38,328 nt of DNA from a virus. Positions 12,401 to 21,351 of the stretch are shown here, piece by piece. Each line of letters opens with the position of its first letter. Within the stretch, counting starts at the first letter, position 1. Where the stretch lies: the IMG/VR virus record IMGVR_UViG_3300025818_000058, positions 1 to 38,328 of that record. The stretch is one strand, 5' to 3'. The notes below the pieces were generated by a model, which saw only the letters and a list, made by a program, of their open reading frames with translations, was not told where the DNA came from and did not search any database. Both the position numbers and the translations under genes were made by a program.

Positions 12401-14957
12401 TAAAGACCAATCAATTCTGCCAGAATACAGAATTTCAGAGCATATTTCAGACATTATTGATTCCGGCTATGACTTATCTAATGATGTTTACCAGTCACTT
12501 TCTTTAACTGGTAGTCAAGACACAGGAACAAATGCTCGCTTCTTAGAAGATTACTGTCACTCAGAGGACATCCCCTCTATTGAAATTCTTAAGGAAACAC
12601 AAGATAGAGATGCTGATAGGATATCAATAAACATAACAGCAACTAAAAAGCTTCTACCTTACGATGGCTTTTATCCAGTTCAAAGAACTCTACAGCTATC
12701 AACGATGTTTAACCAGTCAATAGCCCCAAATGCTTCTTTAGGAGGTACAGAAGGGACATTCCAGACTCTAAATAATACAATCTACTCTAGATTGGCTTAT
12801 GGCTCAATTAGAGCAGGATTGGCGACAGATACGGCTATTTGGCAAGGTGGAACTTTATTTACAAATTCTTCTACGTCAGCAGCCTCTGCCTCAACAGCCT
12901 TTGAAATACTTGACTACTATAATCTCGAAGGATTAAAATTTGCAATTTCTTCCTCGCTTGGACATGAATGGTTTACTTATGATTCAGTCAACACCGGTTA
13001 TCCGGGCAACGGCACGGTGGCAAGTCCATTTGTTATTGTCAATGTTACAGATAACGCAACTACGGTTTTAAACACACAGGCAATAATTGCAGCATCAAGC
13101 TCTGTTGGAATAGTTTCAAATAGGACAGGAGCAATTCTTGAATTAACATCTTCATTTGATGCTGGTGGTAGTGGCAATGAAAATGTCTTATATTGGGAAG
13201 CCACTGCAATTTCGTCGTATATAACTGGATCAACATTTGATTTAACAGGAACAGTCACCTTTGACACAGTTACAGCTTATACCTCATCATTTGCTGGTGG
13301 GGTAGATGCTGTAACAAATAAGTCGTTTAACCCAACTGCTTCATGGAGTCGTCTACCATTTGAATCAATTATTACACCATCTACTTATTTAACTTCAGAG
13401 ATAATTGAAAATGATCCTGAAAATCCAATTGACTCAACTGCCAGTGTTGGATTTGTAAGCAAAAATTATGAACTAGCTGCTTCTAACTTCTATGCTGGAC
13501 TAGTCAACACATTTATTCAGAATAAAACTTTAACAACTGTCAAATCTAAACCACAAAGTGAATGGGTTTTCTCTGATGGCAACTCAAGCAATTATTCCAT
13601 GGATGTTGTGGTTAAAAAGGATAGATTATTCAGTAATCACGATGACCCTGCCGCCAATGGAGCCCCTTATACCGCCCATGCTAATTTCTATCAACCTTTA
13701 TCAGCTAGTAGTGGTCAATGGTGGTATAAACACATAAACAATGGAAGTTCTAGTGTAAATGCTGAAATCCCACCAGCAGCCTCTTGGTCTGATAATGAAG
13801 CCTATGTTACTCTCAATTTTGATTATAATGCCTTTAAGAGTGTTGTTACAGATAGAAATCCAACAATAAATGATATTCTATTCTACTCAACAAAAACTTA
13901 TGCGAATAAACAAATGTTGGAACAACTTGGAAACACTCAGGCAACATCTACAAACAACAACAGTTCACAATTCATGACAATTGAAGCTGGTGTTGATTTA
14001 TTTAACTATGATAACCAAACAGGTCAATGGATTATTAATACCAAGTGTGAATTCCCAGTTCACAACTTTGTGGACAATGGCGATGGATCACCAGTTATAG
14101 CTCTTTACCCAGATGGAACAATCGGCGCTGATGGATCCGCTGCTGGCGATGTTAATAGAGGTGTTTGGCATCAGTTCTCTTCTAACACCAACAGCGGTCT
14201 AAAACTAATGGTTAGAAGCCCTGACACTACAACAAATAGAACAACTGGCTCATTAGCAACTGCTTGTGGCTTTGAAACAGAACAAAAAGTTGTAAGCCAA
14301 TTAGCTGATTCTACTACACTTAAAGAGTATGTGGTTGTGGTTCCATTCGTAACAAACGAATGCGATGAAGAGGTTCTTTTCCACTATCCAATTGGCGAGT
14401 TTGAAAGAGCTTACAATAAGATTGGAGAGGATAGAGAAAGCAGCTTAACTCAAATGCTTTCTAAGATGAGAAATCTAATCCTACCAATCAAATTCAACTT
14501 TATGGATAAAAGAATCGCTGCTGGCAAGAGATTAGAACAGGAAGACTATGCCCCCATCTTACCTCCATTTGCGATGTACATTTTTGAGTTTAATCAAGAG
14601 TTAAATCAATCAGATTTATCTAGATGGTGGCAAGGTGTTCTACCTGAAGCTGGAAGCAAGCTATCTCTAGAGACATTTAACATTTCACACAAGATCGCTA
14701 ATGGTGAAATTATTAGCCCCGTGGTTCTTAACAACGACTTATTTAAAGGTAAACTACCAGAAAACTTAAGATTTAAGATCTTCAAAGCCAAACACAGAGA
14801 CAATATAACTTACTCTGAAATGAAGAATAAATCTATTTATGGAACAGAGCCAAATAACTTGGTCTTTGGTTACAACTATCCACACGATTTCTACTCTTTG
14901 GTAGAAACAGCTAAAGTTGAACTTGGGCTTAGTTACGAGGGTGAAGAAGGACAATAA
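6486..14957 (+). CDS. Giant (2,823-residue) baseplate/tail protein with LamG-like domain
   Basis: One uninterrupted frame fills 22% of the window. Residues about 160-345 look like a LamG/concanavalin-A-like sandwich: VTVEFWMK, SEWHHYAISYY, LYVDGKHVDSY and GSLDEFRFWQETRNAQQIG. Around 570-592 is a helical patch with KAIRNLLRCYGID. A Pro/Gly/Ala-rich linker lies near 1110-1140, a His-rich motif (HVGGYKHRH) near 1365-1380, and long Ser/Thr/Gly-rich beta regions follow. Near 2690-2725 are PPFAMYIFEFNQEL and WWQGVLP. It starts at ATG 6486 behind AGGGTA, inside the end of the previous gene, and ends with a TAATG overlap. T4 has the large wedge protein gp7 in the comparable position, but I cannot show homology. 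A baseplate-periphery or receptor-contacting role is inferred. Confidence 0.8.
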   Translation: MTIKDLFSKQKEQSIQIRGANQKSLDEFRQDVESPEEINQIQIQDNLVIPDLNYASASNFVKYGSATKYYADAIKRIYSQYPYDGSNAEKLAFSNGITQLERYILDNEYPKTTGFAEFGKSGWGSYDGDSSVGFSKTTEPEYITAYGYKQNQVWDTTSKQQQSFRLDFEEGVTVEFWMKKNGFVAPASPVNSAEAILDIRDPSLASSSFSVFLNGTTTSTIYTAYNTPASNATFFMFFDTGLATIADSEWHHYAISYYVSGTEYFADLYVDGKHVDSYKDGNTIVALTGSLKATIGALGGDYYNQDSNIPAGYGKLSGSLDEFRFWQETRNAQQIGRNYFTVVNGGGNTDTSKVNDDNPLKLSCYFKFNEGITGNSTTDATVLDYSGRLANGIWTGYSSNSRDTGSAITLAGVGTETGDPIIYSTHPDVQTLSTNLEASGTQYDSQNVGNLQNSMPLWMLDEDQESGGELKNLLQIVGSYFDTLHLQTTQITKYRYPEYQDNNNVGANPYNRRLLTSLGFDTPELFIDKNVLETIVNQDDKRKYEDKLNEIKNLIYKNIYNNLTHINKSKGTVKAIRNLLRCYGIDDDLFNFNVYADQAEYVLKDDYKNSSIKFDSLDLTPFANTQNSEGVIYNFAEAGNSNSSPYISGSTYDKLGFTVEVNTIFPHTPPSYQDSVNLTEPAIVTASVFGIREANYTDQTTVIAPDFADVSVRVIKVDNTAKFQLTSSIGSGFLLETDRFYDVYENSRWSLSVRLKYDSDEFKTMPVTSVSGKVYTLEFNGYNYEQDILQNSFALTSSIVSGDGELFVQSDKRVYVGAERDNVTGSLNYRSNMKLLSTLVWADYVEDDELTAHARDVTSFGRKEPYDNTFTFTSNNFDEIYIPKYDSLAMNWGFDIVTSSNGSGKFVVPDLSSGSIDLVSKYGDYSKLVGIQNTAQGSGFPASSDVKDIQYLNIMTQQIPENLNADNMIEILENDDDKFFLDNRPVKYFFSLEASMYDTISREMLKTFAGVLDYGSMIGSPIVDYQTENKDLRIARENFYSRVENQPDLEKYVSLYKFLDSAIEGVLFNLMPASANASGRVRTVIESHILERASQRKVLIPNSKSTTDKDTPKPVQFPETGPISAAPTGPGNADAEPSFGSAKDVIDTKISIMGKPELEVKKGDFGGTFKVPLSFQAEQKLKEWLNQYNNKRFTEANDSAGTSGWYAIMAERTEAGLVATTDGDKRTRRSLLRTVKQQRILEAGGVTKIRGSVQPIALYASQQVNQGGNVIIPLIQPEEIGNIVLLTKKDQIIVAEDLIKNFVNFEVSSNDSLVDPNKLPIRFTVSGSSDFFGVLSGSLTGHHLDTYYGESLQNPLQGPFTEQHVGGYKHRHTEVGQTLDRPEFYKIDTSGSSDNKVRIYNPRFNPDSNTYDFNIPRVKFSREELVKRVYNTKNIKTVTGSQHLGNFSKNYEVVSMNGRKENNFAFVQQGGFNITGSESTAVSGVIDFTLPNRALSDGTYNKTVIVNRFSSPGEVATLSEGYLDVEAAEYSPYNALPYRNREAVNNLNLFNQIPSAFGGYESGSTVTASFHKVQRNRVNRLKYAIGGTLYTGSSFDNGFVMNNIPRKDFGYWWISSSADPSLSMDGLYGFATSSDGITFLSGAIRDFETSPITNYLINFVGISTPGEFSQFAGYHYEITDDQNLLTTPLNYLNNASLADNIDVYFLNINGPYGHPTWKQIRGGEHPVARFLNKNSYIISQVDGDNLRIKHPPLSSRFKPVIHNVTSREIIGGEPVERDLILAYTFGNDYDFYGNYYDYTNNRLDNPFREKNFDIVDKGDSLLYNISRLYTKGVSVLKSNSLIHREKIYPKETNTYLAKTRDRTRFIFKWRDDLDNRIDGTTGSQDGQTFSLWAMDINSTATKYGELLNDVSAEFLNLAPRFGRYRLSGSSGYTYLTASAPYNSVQFGTADSAGQGAFEDSYSEWNHQLRLIAKDQSILPEYRISEHISDIIDSGYDLSNDVYQSLSLTGSQDTGTNARFLEDYCHSEDIPSIEILKETQDRDADRISINITATKKLLPYDGFYPVQRTLQLSTMFNQSIAPNASLGGTEGTFQTLNNTIYSRLAYGSIRAGLATDTAIWQGGTLFTNSSTSAASASTAFEILDYYNLEGLKFAISSSLGHEWFTYDSVNTGYPGNGTVASPFVIVNVTDNATTVLNTQAIIAASSSVGIVSNRTGAILELTSSFDAGGSGNENVLYWEATAISSYITGSTFDLTGTVTFDTVTAYTSSFAGGVDAVTNKSFNPTASWSRLPFESIITPSTYLTSEIIENDPENPIDSTASVGFVSKNYELAASNFYAGLVNTFIQNKTLTTVKSKPQSEWVFSDGNSSNYSMDVVVKKDRLFSNHDDPAANGAPYTAHANFYQPLSASSGQWWYKHINNGSSSVNAEIPPAASWSDNEAYVTLNFDYNAFKSVVTDRNPTINDILFYSTKTYANKQMLEQLGNTQATSTNNNSSQFMTIEAGVDLFNYDNQTGQWIINTKCEFPVHNFVDNGDGSPVIALYPDGTIGADGSAAGDVNRGVWHQFSSNTNSGLKLMVRSPDTTTNRTTGSLATACGFETEQKVVSQLADSTTLKEYVVVVPFVTNECDEEVLFHYPIGEFERAYNKIGEDRESSLTQMLSKMRNLILPIKFNFMDKRIAAGKRLEQEDYAPILPPFAMYIFEFNQELNQSDLSRWWQGVLPEAGSKLSLETFNISHKIANGEIISPVVLNNDLFKGKLPENLRFKIFKAKHRDNITYSEMKNKSIYGTEPNNLVFGYNYPHDFYSLVETAKVELGLSYEGEEGQ

Positions 14958-15829
14958 TGGCTGGAATTTTTGATAAAAAACAAGAAGTTTTAGACTTTAT
15001 TCTGACAAGAGAAGGTCGAGAATTAATTCACAAAAATAAATTTAAACCAGCCTATTACGAGTTTTATGATTCTGACATTATTTACGAAGCTGATAATAAT
15101 GAAACTCAAAACGCTTCCAAAGAAAGAATCAAAGAAGGTCTTTATTCAAAGGCTATTCCCTCTATCGATCAAATAAATGCTCTTGGTGGAATAATCAAGA
15201 ACGACAACACAAATCTTCTTAAAAATCCATTAGGAAGTTACCAGATTCAAAATCAAAATGCTCCAGCTTGGCAGATAGCCTTTAATGAGTCGCCTTATCT
15301 AACAGGTTCATTCTCTACATCACAGAGAGAGATCGTAAGAACCACAACAGCAGGAAATGCTGTCTCTTCAGGTTCCCTCAAAGATGTTGACACCTATGAA
15401 GAAAGAATTCCTCAGTTTTATGTGAATGTTGATTATAAACTTTATCAATATACCTATGAAATTGTAGAAGGCCCAGAAGGACAAGAAACCACATCAAGTA
15501 TCACCCAGCTTTATTTCGATCAAAGAAACAAAGATCTTTTTATAACTCTTGATGAGGTAAATGCCTTTGAAGATTGGGAACCAAGAGAGTTTGAGATTGA
15601 AATTTTCAAAGTAATCGACCCACAAGAACTAGGCTATTTGCCGGGAACAGGCCAATACACCTTAGATAGACTTTACTTTGACGAACAAGACTTTGAATCA
15701 GCTAATTCAGTCAATAAATACTTCAATGTTCTGTTTGATGAAGAAGCCAGATTTGAAAGTAATTTCAAACAAAAGAACATTTACCAAGAAATTTCAGCAG
15801 ATCCAGAAGAAATTTGTGAGCCTCAATAA
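14957..15829 (+). CDS. Tail structural protein with N-terminal LTxEGR module
   Basis: 290 residues, starting at a TAATG overlap behind GAAGGA. Residues 10-45 contain VLDFILTREGREL, then KFKPAYYEFYDSDIIYE. The same pattern opens the 328-residue protein at 21352 (LLDAVLTDEGRKRL, then TFRPVKFALGDDEINY), so the two share a paralogous N-terminal module. Beyond residue 60 they diverge. The C-terminal part is acidic, beta-like and ends in a Glu-rich tail. I infer a baseplate or fibre-attachment protein. No enzyme motif is visible. It is followed by another TAATG overlap. Confidence 0.75.
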   Translation: MAGIFDKKQEVLDFILTREGRELIHKNKFKPAYYEFYDSDIIYEADNNETQNASKERIKEGLYSKAIPSIDQINALGGIIKNDNTNLLKNPLGSYQIQNQNAPAWQIAFNESPYLTGSFSTSQREIVRTTTAGNAVSSGSLKDVDTYEERIPQFYVNVDYKLYQYTYEIVEGPEGQETTSSITQLYFDQRNKDLFITLDEVNAFEDWEPREFEIEIFKVIDPQELGYLPGTGQYTLDRLYFDEQDFESANSVNKYFNVLFDEEARFESNFKQKNIYQEISADPEEICEPQ

Positions 15830-18087
15830 TGAAAATTGCTTCAGAACAAAATTTTATTCCAAATAGAAAAATAGAGGTCAATAGTCTCTCTTATTCTTAC
15901 TCTGATGATCCCTCTAATCAAATAGAGGTGATGTTTAATGTTTCAATCAACAACTTTGAAGATTTAGATCGACTTAAATTCAAAGTTGCTTTTGGTAATC
16001 TCGACACGGATAATCCTACATTTGTAAATTCCATGGAGATGGATTTAGTCGATTATTTAACCCACAATGAACTTAAAGTTGTAGTCCCTATAGATGTTTT
16101 ATTGGACGATTTATTTTGTTATCTAACAATTTACAATTCAGAAAAGTTCTTTTTACAAAAATACAATGTTGTTTTCACAGAGCAGATTCTATCCAATGGA
16201 GAGCTACTAACAAATAATTTTGTAGATGTAAGAGCTTTTTCATCAAAATCAATAAAGGTTTTTGAATTAACCCAAAAGGAAGTCGAAGTTTCTCTTTTCA
16301 AAGAGGCCCAAAAAGATTTATTTGGCTATAGCTATGTTTCTGATTTGTTTTACAGCCTTAAAAAGAACCTTTCAGTAAATTGCTTTTTTGGTGTAGATGA
16401 GTCTGGTTATTTTACAGATAAAAACTTTTTGACTTTCTTAAATAAAGATCAAAACTACTTGGACTACATTAACTTAAATAGTTTTATCATCGGGGGAGAG
16501 GGGTTTGTTTATAGCGGACAAGATTGTTCTAAAATCGATCCTGTTCGAACACCTGGGTTTTCAAACATAGAAACTAGTTTTGGAACTCTTCATCAAATTA
16601 ACTTTGCTGTGAATAAAAAACTATCCAAGGATAATAAGTTTGGTTATAGAGTAAAACTATTTTTGAAAAATGCGATAACTGATTATTCTTTAAATGTCTT
16701 AAGCCCTCGACTAAAAGCCGAGTTTAACTTTTTAAATCCAATAAATGCTGAAGATAGATTTGTAGTTATTCCTAAGAGTGAAATCTCTTCAACCCTCAGA
16801 ATAGTTAAAGCTATTTTTGAGTCTGAATCAGATGAGGTGGGAGATTTATTTGTCTTCTGGGATAACTCGGAAAGAATCGCTTTAAATCAAGAACTTAAAG
16901 ACTTATTAATTCTAGCTAATAATAGCATTGTTGAATTGATAGCAAGAGGCAACGAGATTAATAGAGTTTCAAATAGTCCAACCATAGAGATAACAAAAGA
17001 CTTTGGAAACATAATCGATGTTTCTAGAATAGAAGTCGGAGCAGAAATAATTGATTTTGAAGCAGAAACAGAAACACTTCAAGAGATAAGCTTAGAGCAA
17101 TTTACTACAAGAGCCCAATCAGAGGTCGATAAGTTCTTTGAAGCTGGTTCTACTTCTACGACGATCCAAACAAAAAGCGGATTAACCTCTGTAGATTTAT
17201 CATCATTATCTTATGGTTTTATGTCAGCAGAAGCTCTCTATGCTAATGGAGTAAAGTTCTTTGACAACACCCGTGGATTGAGCTATGATTTTGATTATAA
17301 TGATTTCTTAAGTTATGTTGAGGCTATCAATAAAACCTGTTCTGAAAATCTAGATTATGATTTTAAGATCTTTGATTCACCCACTTTAGAAAGAATCACC
17401 CCACAAGAGTTTAACACAGAAGAACAGAGCAAGCAATTAACCTCTATCCTCAACTCTATGGTTGTAGAAGAGCTGCCAAGATTCAAAGATTCTGCCGAGA
17501 GACAAACTTATTTAACTTCGGTTAGTAATGTCGTTAAGTTATTTGAAATTCCAGAAACTCTTAGAACAGATGTTTGCCTAGATAACAGAACTCAATCAGA
17601 TCCAAGAAACGAAGCTCTAACAACAAGAACTGCTAATCCGGATAGTTTTATAGGCAACAACCTTCTTTACTTTTCAGTTCTAAGCAAAATGAAGAGATTC
17701 GATGACAAAAAATTCTATGAGTTTTATCGTTATTTATTGAATAATGAATTAAATGTAGATCAAATTCCAGTCCAAGTCGCATTTCTTTATAAGTTCTACA
17801 GAGAAGGGTTACAAGAGCCGGCTTTCTTAGAAAAGCAAAACCTTTATGAAAACTTTGTTGTTTTTGGACTAATTTATTTTCTTTTCAAACACCTATTCAA
17901 AGTAAGCATTTACATTGAAGAAGAAGGAGGTTTTGTGAAACTAACTTCAACAATCTTAAATGGTCTAGTTCAAGGACAAGATTATTTAATCAGGTTAGAT
18001 CACTATAGAAACTCAAACCTGGGTGTTGAGACTCCTAATTTATTAATGGAATCTATTTACAACAAGCATTTCGTAATAAGAGCATAA
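15829..18087 (+). CDS. Unrecognised virion protein (752 residues)
   Basis: 752 residues starting at the TAATG overlap 15827-15831. I do not recognise the family. The first 150 residues are beta-like (many alternating Phe/Val/Leu, for example VMFNVSINNF). Two central stretches around 400-480 are Glu/Gln-rich and probably helical. The last 150 residues are rich in Phe, Tyr and Leu (for example FYEFYRYLLNNELN), which looks like a helical assembly domain. It lies between two large structural proteins and is probably part of the baseplate/tail-fibre network. One base separates it from the next start at 18089, whose upstream purine stretch (AATAAGAG) lies inside this gene's end. Confidence 0.7.
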   Translation: MKIASEQNFIPNRKIEVNSLSYSYSDDPSNQIEVMFNVSINNFEDLDRLKFKVAFGNLDTDNPTFVNSMEMDLVDYLTHNELKVVVPIDVLLDDLFCYLTIYNSEKFFLQKYNVVFTEQILSNGELLTNNFVDVRAFSSKSIKVFELTQKEVEVSLFKEAQKDLFGYSYVSDLFYSLKKNLSVNCFFGVDESGYFTDKNFLTFLNKDQNYLDYINLNSFIIGGEGFVYSGQDCSKIDPVRTPGFSNIETSFGTLHQINFAVNKKLSKDNKFGYRVKLFLKNAITDYSLNVLSPRLKAEFNFLNPINAEDRFVVIPKSEISSTLRIVKAIFESESDEVGDLFVFWDNSERIALNQELKDLLILANNSIVELIARGNEINRVSNSPTIEITKDFGNIIDVSRIEVGAEIIDFEAETETLQEISLEQFTTRAQSEVDKFFEAGSTSTTIQTKSGLTSVDLSSLSYGFMSAEALYANGVKFFDNTRGLSYDFDYNDFLSYVEAINKTCSENLDYDFKIFDSPTLERITPQEFNTEEQSKQLTSILNSMVVEELPRFKDSAERQTYLTSVSNVVKLFEIPETLRTDVCLDNRTQSDPRNEALTTRTANPDSFIGNNLLYFSVLSKMKRFDDKKFYEFYRYLLNNELNVDQIPVQVAFLYKFYREGLQEPAFLEKQNLYENFVVFGLIYFLFKHLFKVSIYIEEEGGFVKLTSTILNGLVQGQDYLIRLDHYRNSNLGVETPNLLMESIYNKHFVIRA

Positions 18088-18088
18088 A

Positions 18089-21000
18089 ATGGCAATAGAT
18101 TTTAAAACTCCAAATAAATTTGTTTTTGATCACAAGAAAGGCAAAGTAACAGACAAGCTAAGAAAGCTTTTAGGATTAGTCTATGAAACACCAGGAGATC
18201 CTTTAGATCCTTTTATTGACTTCACACAAATTCCAGATCAAAACGAAGCGATTGGAAAGCTTGGTTCTCAATTCGTTATTACAAGAAGCAATAAACAGTT
18301 AGGCAACGAAGCTATAGAATCTTTTATAGTAAAAAGATTAGAAGAAGTCCAGGTTGGAAATCAGATCGGTTATTCTGAATTATTTGAAGATTTTAACTTT
18401 AAGATTGACGACACTCAGGTTCAAAATTTTAGTGTTCAAACAATCGTAAGAGACCTACAAGAAAGCGACATTCAGGAAAATAATCTGGATTATCCAGGCG
18501 GGACATTAAGTTCAGATAAAAATGAAACTTCACTTAAGTTTGCTTATGCTTTTGAAACAATTAGAATTCAAGGCGAGGAACAGATAGTCTTTAGAAAAGT
18601 TCAATTAACAAACGAATCAAAAGAACTAATAAAACAAGCTGATAATGAAAATTTAAATTCTAAAGAAATCGCCACGCTTAAAAATCTATTCTATAAGACA
18701 GAAGAAGGGGCCGAGATTGAAAAAGAGTTAATCGATGAGGGAAGCCAAGCTGATTTCGGAATTGATAAAATTTATAACATTATTACAATAGACTTAAACC
18801 CAGACAAAGAGAAAAATAGTCTCTATAAATTTAAGGAGTTAATCAACGGTTTATTCACCAACTATGTAACCGATTTAGAATTATATAATTCAATTGATAA
18901 AATTAGTTTTTTAAACAATGCAAGAGGAACAGGATTTTTTTTAAAGCCCGAGTTTGAAAAGCTAGATGATTTCGAATTCACAACAACTGGTTATAATTTA
19001 ACAGAAGCGTTAGCTCTCAGAACAGAACTTTTAGGATCTTTATTGTCACTTGAAAATTTTATAAATCCCTCCAGCGCTTTTAGTGTTTTACCAAACACAT
19101 TAATAAAAAAGAATGAAATTGAAAAAATATGGAGTCTCTCTAGTTTCATTTCAACAGATAACAACTTCAAACAAGAACTAGAAAAAACTATTAGTGATTT
19201 TATAGTTTATGATTCAATTTTATCCAGTCCATTTAGTTATGACCTAGTTGATGTTTCAACTAAATTTTCTGTTGGCTTTAAATCCCCACTCGTAAATTGG
19301 ACTCAAGCAGACTTATTTAGATCTGCTAATAAGAAGGGTGGACAGTTTGTTTTTAGCTATGGCGATAGACAGGCCAATCTTTTAAGAGACGGAAAGATGG
19401 TAGGATTGAAACTAGTAAAATCTACATCCCCCTATGATCCTGCCAACCCAACTGCCAACATAGGACAAATTCAAGCTTTTTACTTGCCTCTTAATAGTTC
19501 GAAGGAATCCAGACAAATAAGGCTTTTTGATTCACAAATAATCTATGGCAAGACCTACTATTATACTTTATTTGGAATTTATTATGTTGATGGCAAATTC
19601 TATTTTTATCCAGAGACAACATTAAACAAAGTAAAGATAAAGACTGGAGAACAAACTGTTACCATAGAAGAAAATAAAGAAGAAATTAGCAGCGGAAATA
19701 AAGCTTATAAAAACCCTTGTTGTGAATATAATTATTTTACCCCAACAGCATTTTTTAATAATTTTGTTGAACCGGTAAATTTAAGCGAAGGCAATGTAAT
19801 AGCTTTTAAAAATGATGCTGCTGGAGGACAAGTGCTTTATGATTCTCTACCTGCTGACCAAAAATATGCACTAGATAGACTGGCTGAAATAGGACTTGCC
19901 TGGGGGAAATATACCGACGCAGGAAGTTTTGTCAATCCTTCTGAACTCCAGAAATCATATGAAAAGTTAGAACCAGAAATTCAAAAAAGTTTTGCGTGTT
20001 TCATTTGTAGAGAAGGGCAGTCGATAAAACGATTAAGGGACAATGCCGGAAAGAAAGGTACTAATATATCATATGGGGCAGAGGATAATATTTCGGGGGA
20101 AAAGCCTCTTTTTCTCAAAGAATCTTACGCCTTAATTGGAAGAAGACCTCAAATCGCAGCTCTTATCGATTGCACTGAATTTGGATGGAATACTGCTTAT
20201 GGTGATGCTGCGAACTCACCCGTCCTGCTCGACTACTCTCTTGAATATTTTGGTAAAAATAAAGAATCTACAGAAATCTATGAAGACGGGAATAATATAA
20301 CTCTGAGTGGCCCAGGAATTCCAAGATGTAAAATAAAAAACATAACCAACGTTCTTACTGAAAAACTAAAAGAGTTTAAGTTTCAACTATTTGAATCTAA
20401 CGCTAGAAGAACCTATCAAATTCCGCTTTTACCAAGCTTGGAAAATTCTGTAGTTAGCCTTATTCCATTACCACCCGTGGTAGAATTTGTCCCATTGGCA
20501 GATGTAAATGATAGAATAAAGATCAAATTTCAAGAATCTGTTGGCTCTGATTACACAAAAGTTAAAGTAGATGCGGCTGTAAAGATTCTAAATGGACAAG
20601 AAACTTATCTTAAAATTGAAAATAGATCTATTAATGTAGCTAAAGAAAATGGGATTACATTAACTCAAAATGCGGCTACATTAATTACTGAAGAATTACT
20701 AGCTCGTTCTGAGGGCGATATTAAAGAAATTTATTCATTCAAGCTAGATAGGGTGCCTGATTCTTTACAAGACTTAATTGATAGCGGCGAAAGATTTATT
20801 CTTGATTACAAGAATGGCAAAACCGCTTATTTCAGCAATATTTTACCAAACCAAAAGTATTACTACTGCTTTGTCTCTAGAGATGTTACTGGTCTTTACT
20901 CCATAGCAACAGAAACATTCCAAGTAGAAATAATTGAAGACTCTGGATTTGTTTATGCAAAGATAAGTGTTTATGACTACATTACAAAAGAAGAGAAGGT

Positions 21001-21301
21001 AATAAGTAAAGATTTCCAAAAACTACTTAAGATAAAGCCAAGTTTTGAAGAAATGTTACCACAACAGTCAGTCAGCTTGGGTTCAACCGATCTTTATTCA
21101 AGAATAAAATTTGCAGATGGCGGATCAGCCGGCTCCGATGACCAACCCCCTAAATTCAAAATTAGAATTAGGTCCAAGAAAACAAACAGAGTTTTTGATA
21201 TTAATCTTAAATACTCACAAACAATTAAAGAGATTACTTCAAAGAAATTAATAGAACAACTAAAGAAAATTTCTGAACTAGTAGATGAGAAAAAGAACTA
21301 A
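18089..21301 (+). CDS. Unrecognised large tail protein (1,070 residues), possible FnIII-like C-terminal domain
   Basis: 1,070 residues. N-terminal residues 1-120 are charged and include FVFDHKKGKVTDKLRKLLG. A central part near residues 545-750 contains several Cys residues (NPCCEY, FACFICREG, LIDCTEF, IPRCKI), unusual in this Cys-poor tail module. Around 900-960, ILPNQKYYYCFVSRDVTGLY followed by an alternating-strand segment resembles the end of a fibronectin-type III fold. The C-terminus is Lys-rich. The 50-base gap after its stop is the largest in the tail region. Function is unknown; a long tail or baseplate appendage is inferred from context. Confidence 0.7.
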   Translation: MAIDFKTPNKFVFDHKKGKVTDKLRKLLGLVYETPGDPLDPFIDFTQIPDQNEAIGKLGSQFVITRSNKQLGNEAIESFIVKRLEEVQVGNQIGYSELFEDFNFKIDDTQVQNFSVQTIVRDLQESDIQENNLDYPGGTLSSDKNETSLKFAYAFETIRIQGEEQIVFRKVQLTNESKELIKQADNENLNSKEIATLKNLFYKTEEGAEIEKELIDEGSQADFGIDKIYNIITIDLNPDKEKNSLYKFKELINGLFTNYVTDLELYNSIDKISFLNNARGTGFFLKPEFEKLDDFEFTTTGYNLTEALALRTELLGSLLSLENFINPSSAFSVLPNTLIKKNEIEKIWSLSSFISTDNNFKQELEKTISDFIVYDSILSSPFSYDLVDVSTKFSVGFKSPLVNWTQADLFRSANKKGGQFVFSYGDRQANLLRDGKMVGLKLVKSTSPYDPANPTANIGQIQAFYLPLNSSKESRQIRLFDSQIIYGKTYYYTLFGIYYVDGKFYFYPETTLNKVKIKTGEQTVTIEENKEEISSGNKAYKNPCCEYNYFTPTAFFNNFVEPVNLSEGNVIAFKNDAAGGQVLYDSLPADQKYALDRLAEIGLAWGKYTDAGSFVNPSELQKSYEKLEPEIQKSFACFICREGQSIKRLRDNAGKKGTNISYGAEDNISGEKPLFLKESYALIGRRPQIAALIDCTEFGWNTAYGDAANSPVLLDYSLEYFGKNKESTEIYEDGNNITLSGPGIPRCKIKNITNVLTEKLKEFKFQLFESNARRTYQIPLLPSLENSVVSLIPLPPVVEFVPLADVNDRIKIKFQESVGSDYTKVKVDAAVKILNGQETYLKIENRSINVAKENGITLTQNAATLITEELLARSEGDIKEIYSFKLDRVPDSLQDLIDSGERFILDYKNGKTAYFSNILPNQKYYYCFVSRDVTGLYSIATETFQVEIIEDSGFVYAKISVYDYITKEEKVISKDFQKLLKIKPSFEEMLPQQSVSLGSTDLYSRIKFADGGSAGSDDQPPKFKIRIRSKKTNRVFDINLKYSQTIKEITSKKLIEQLKKISELVDEKKN

Positions 21302-21321
21302 AAGGATAATTAAATTACAAA

Positions 21322-21339
21322 CTACTATTTATGTAGTAG
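21322..21339 (+). promoter_or_regulatory. Small hairpin before the ribosome site of the 328-residue gene
   Basis: CTACTA at 21322-21327 pairs perfectly with TAGTAG at 21334-21339 around a six-base loop. The right arm ends on the first G of GAGGAGA (21339-21345), a strong ribosome-binding sequence eight bases before the ATG at 21352. The hairpin lies in the longest intergenic gap of the tail region. It could modulate initiation, protect a processed mRNA end, or be chance, since the stem is only six pairs. Confidence 0.35.
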
Positions 21340-21351
21340 AGGAGAAAATAG

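Noticed and set aside
12998-13267. Reverse-strand 89-codon frame inside the giant tail gene
   Set aside because: Valine/threonine-rich shadow of a beta-rich coding region; no independent start signal.
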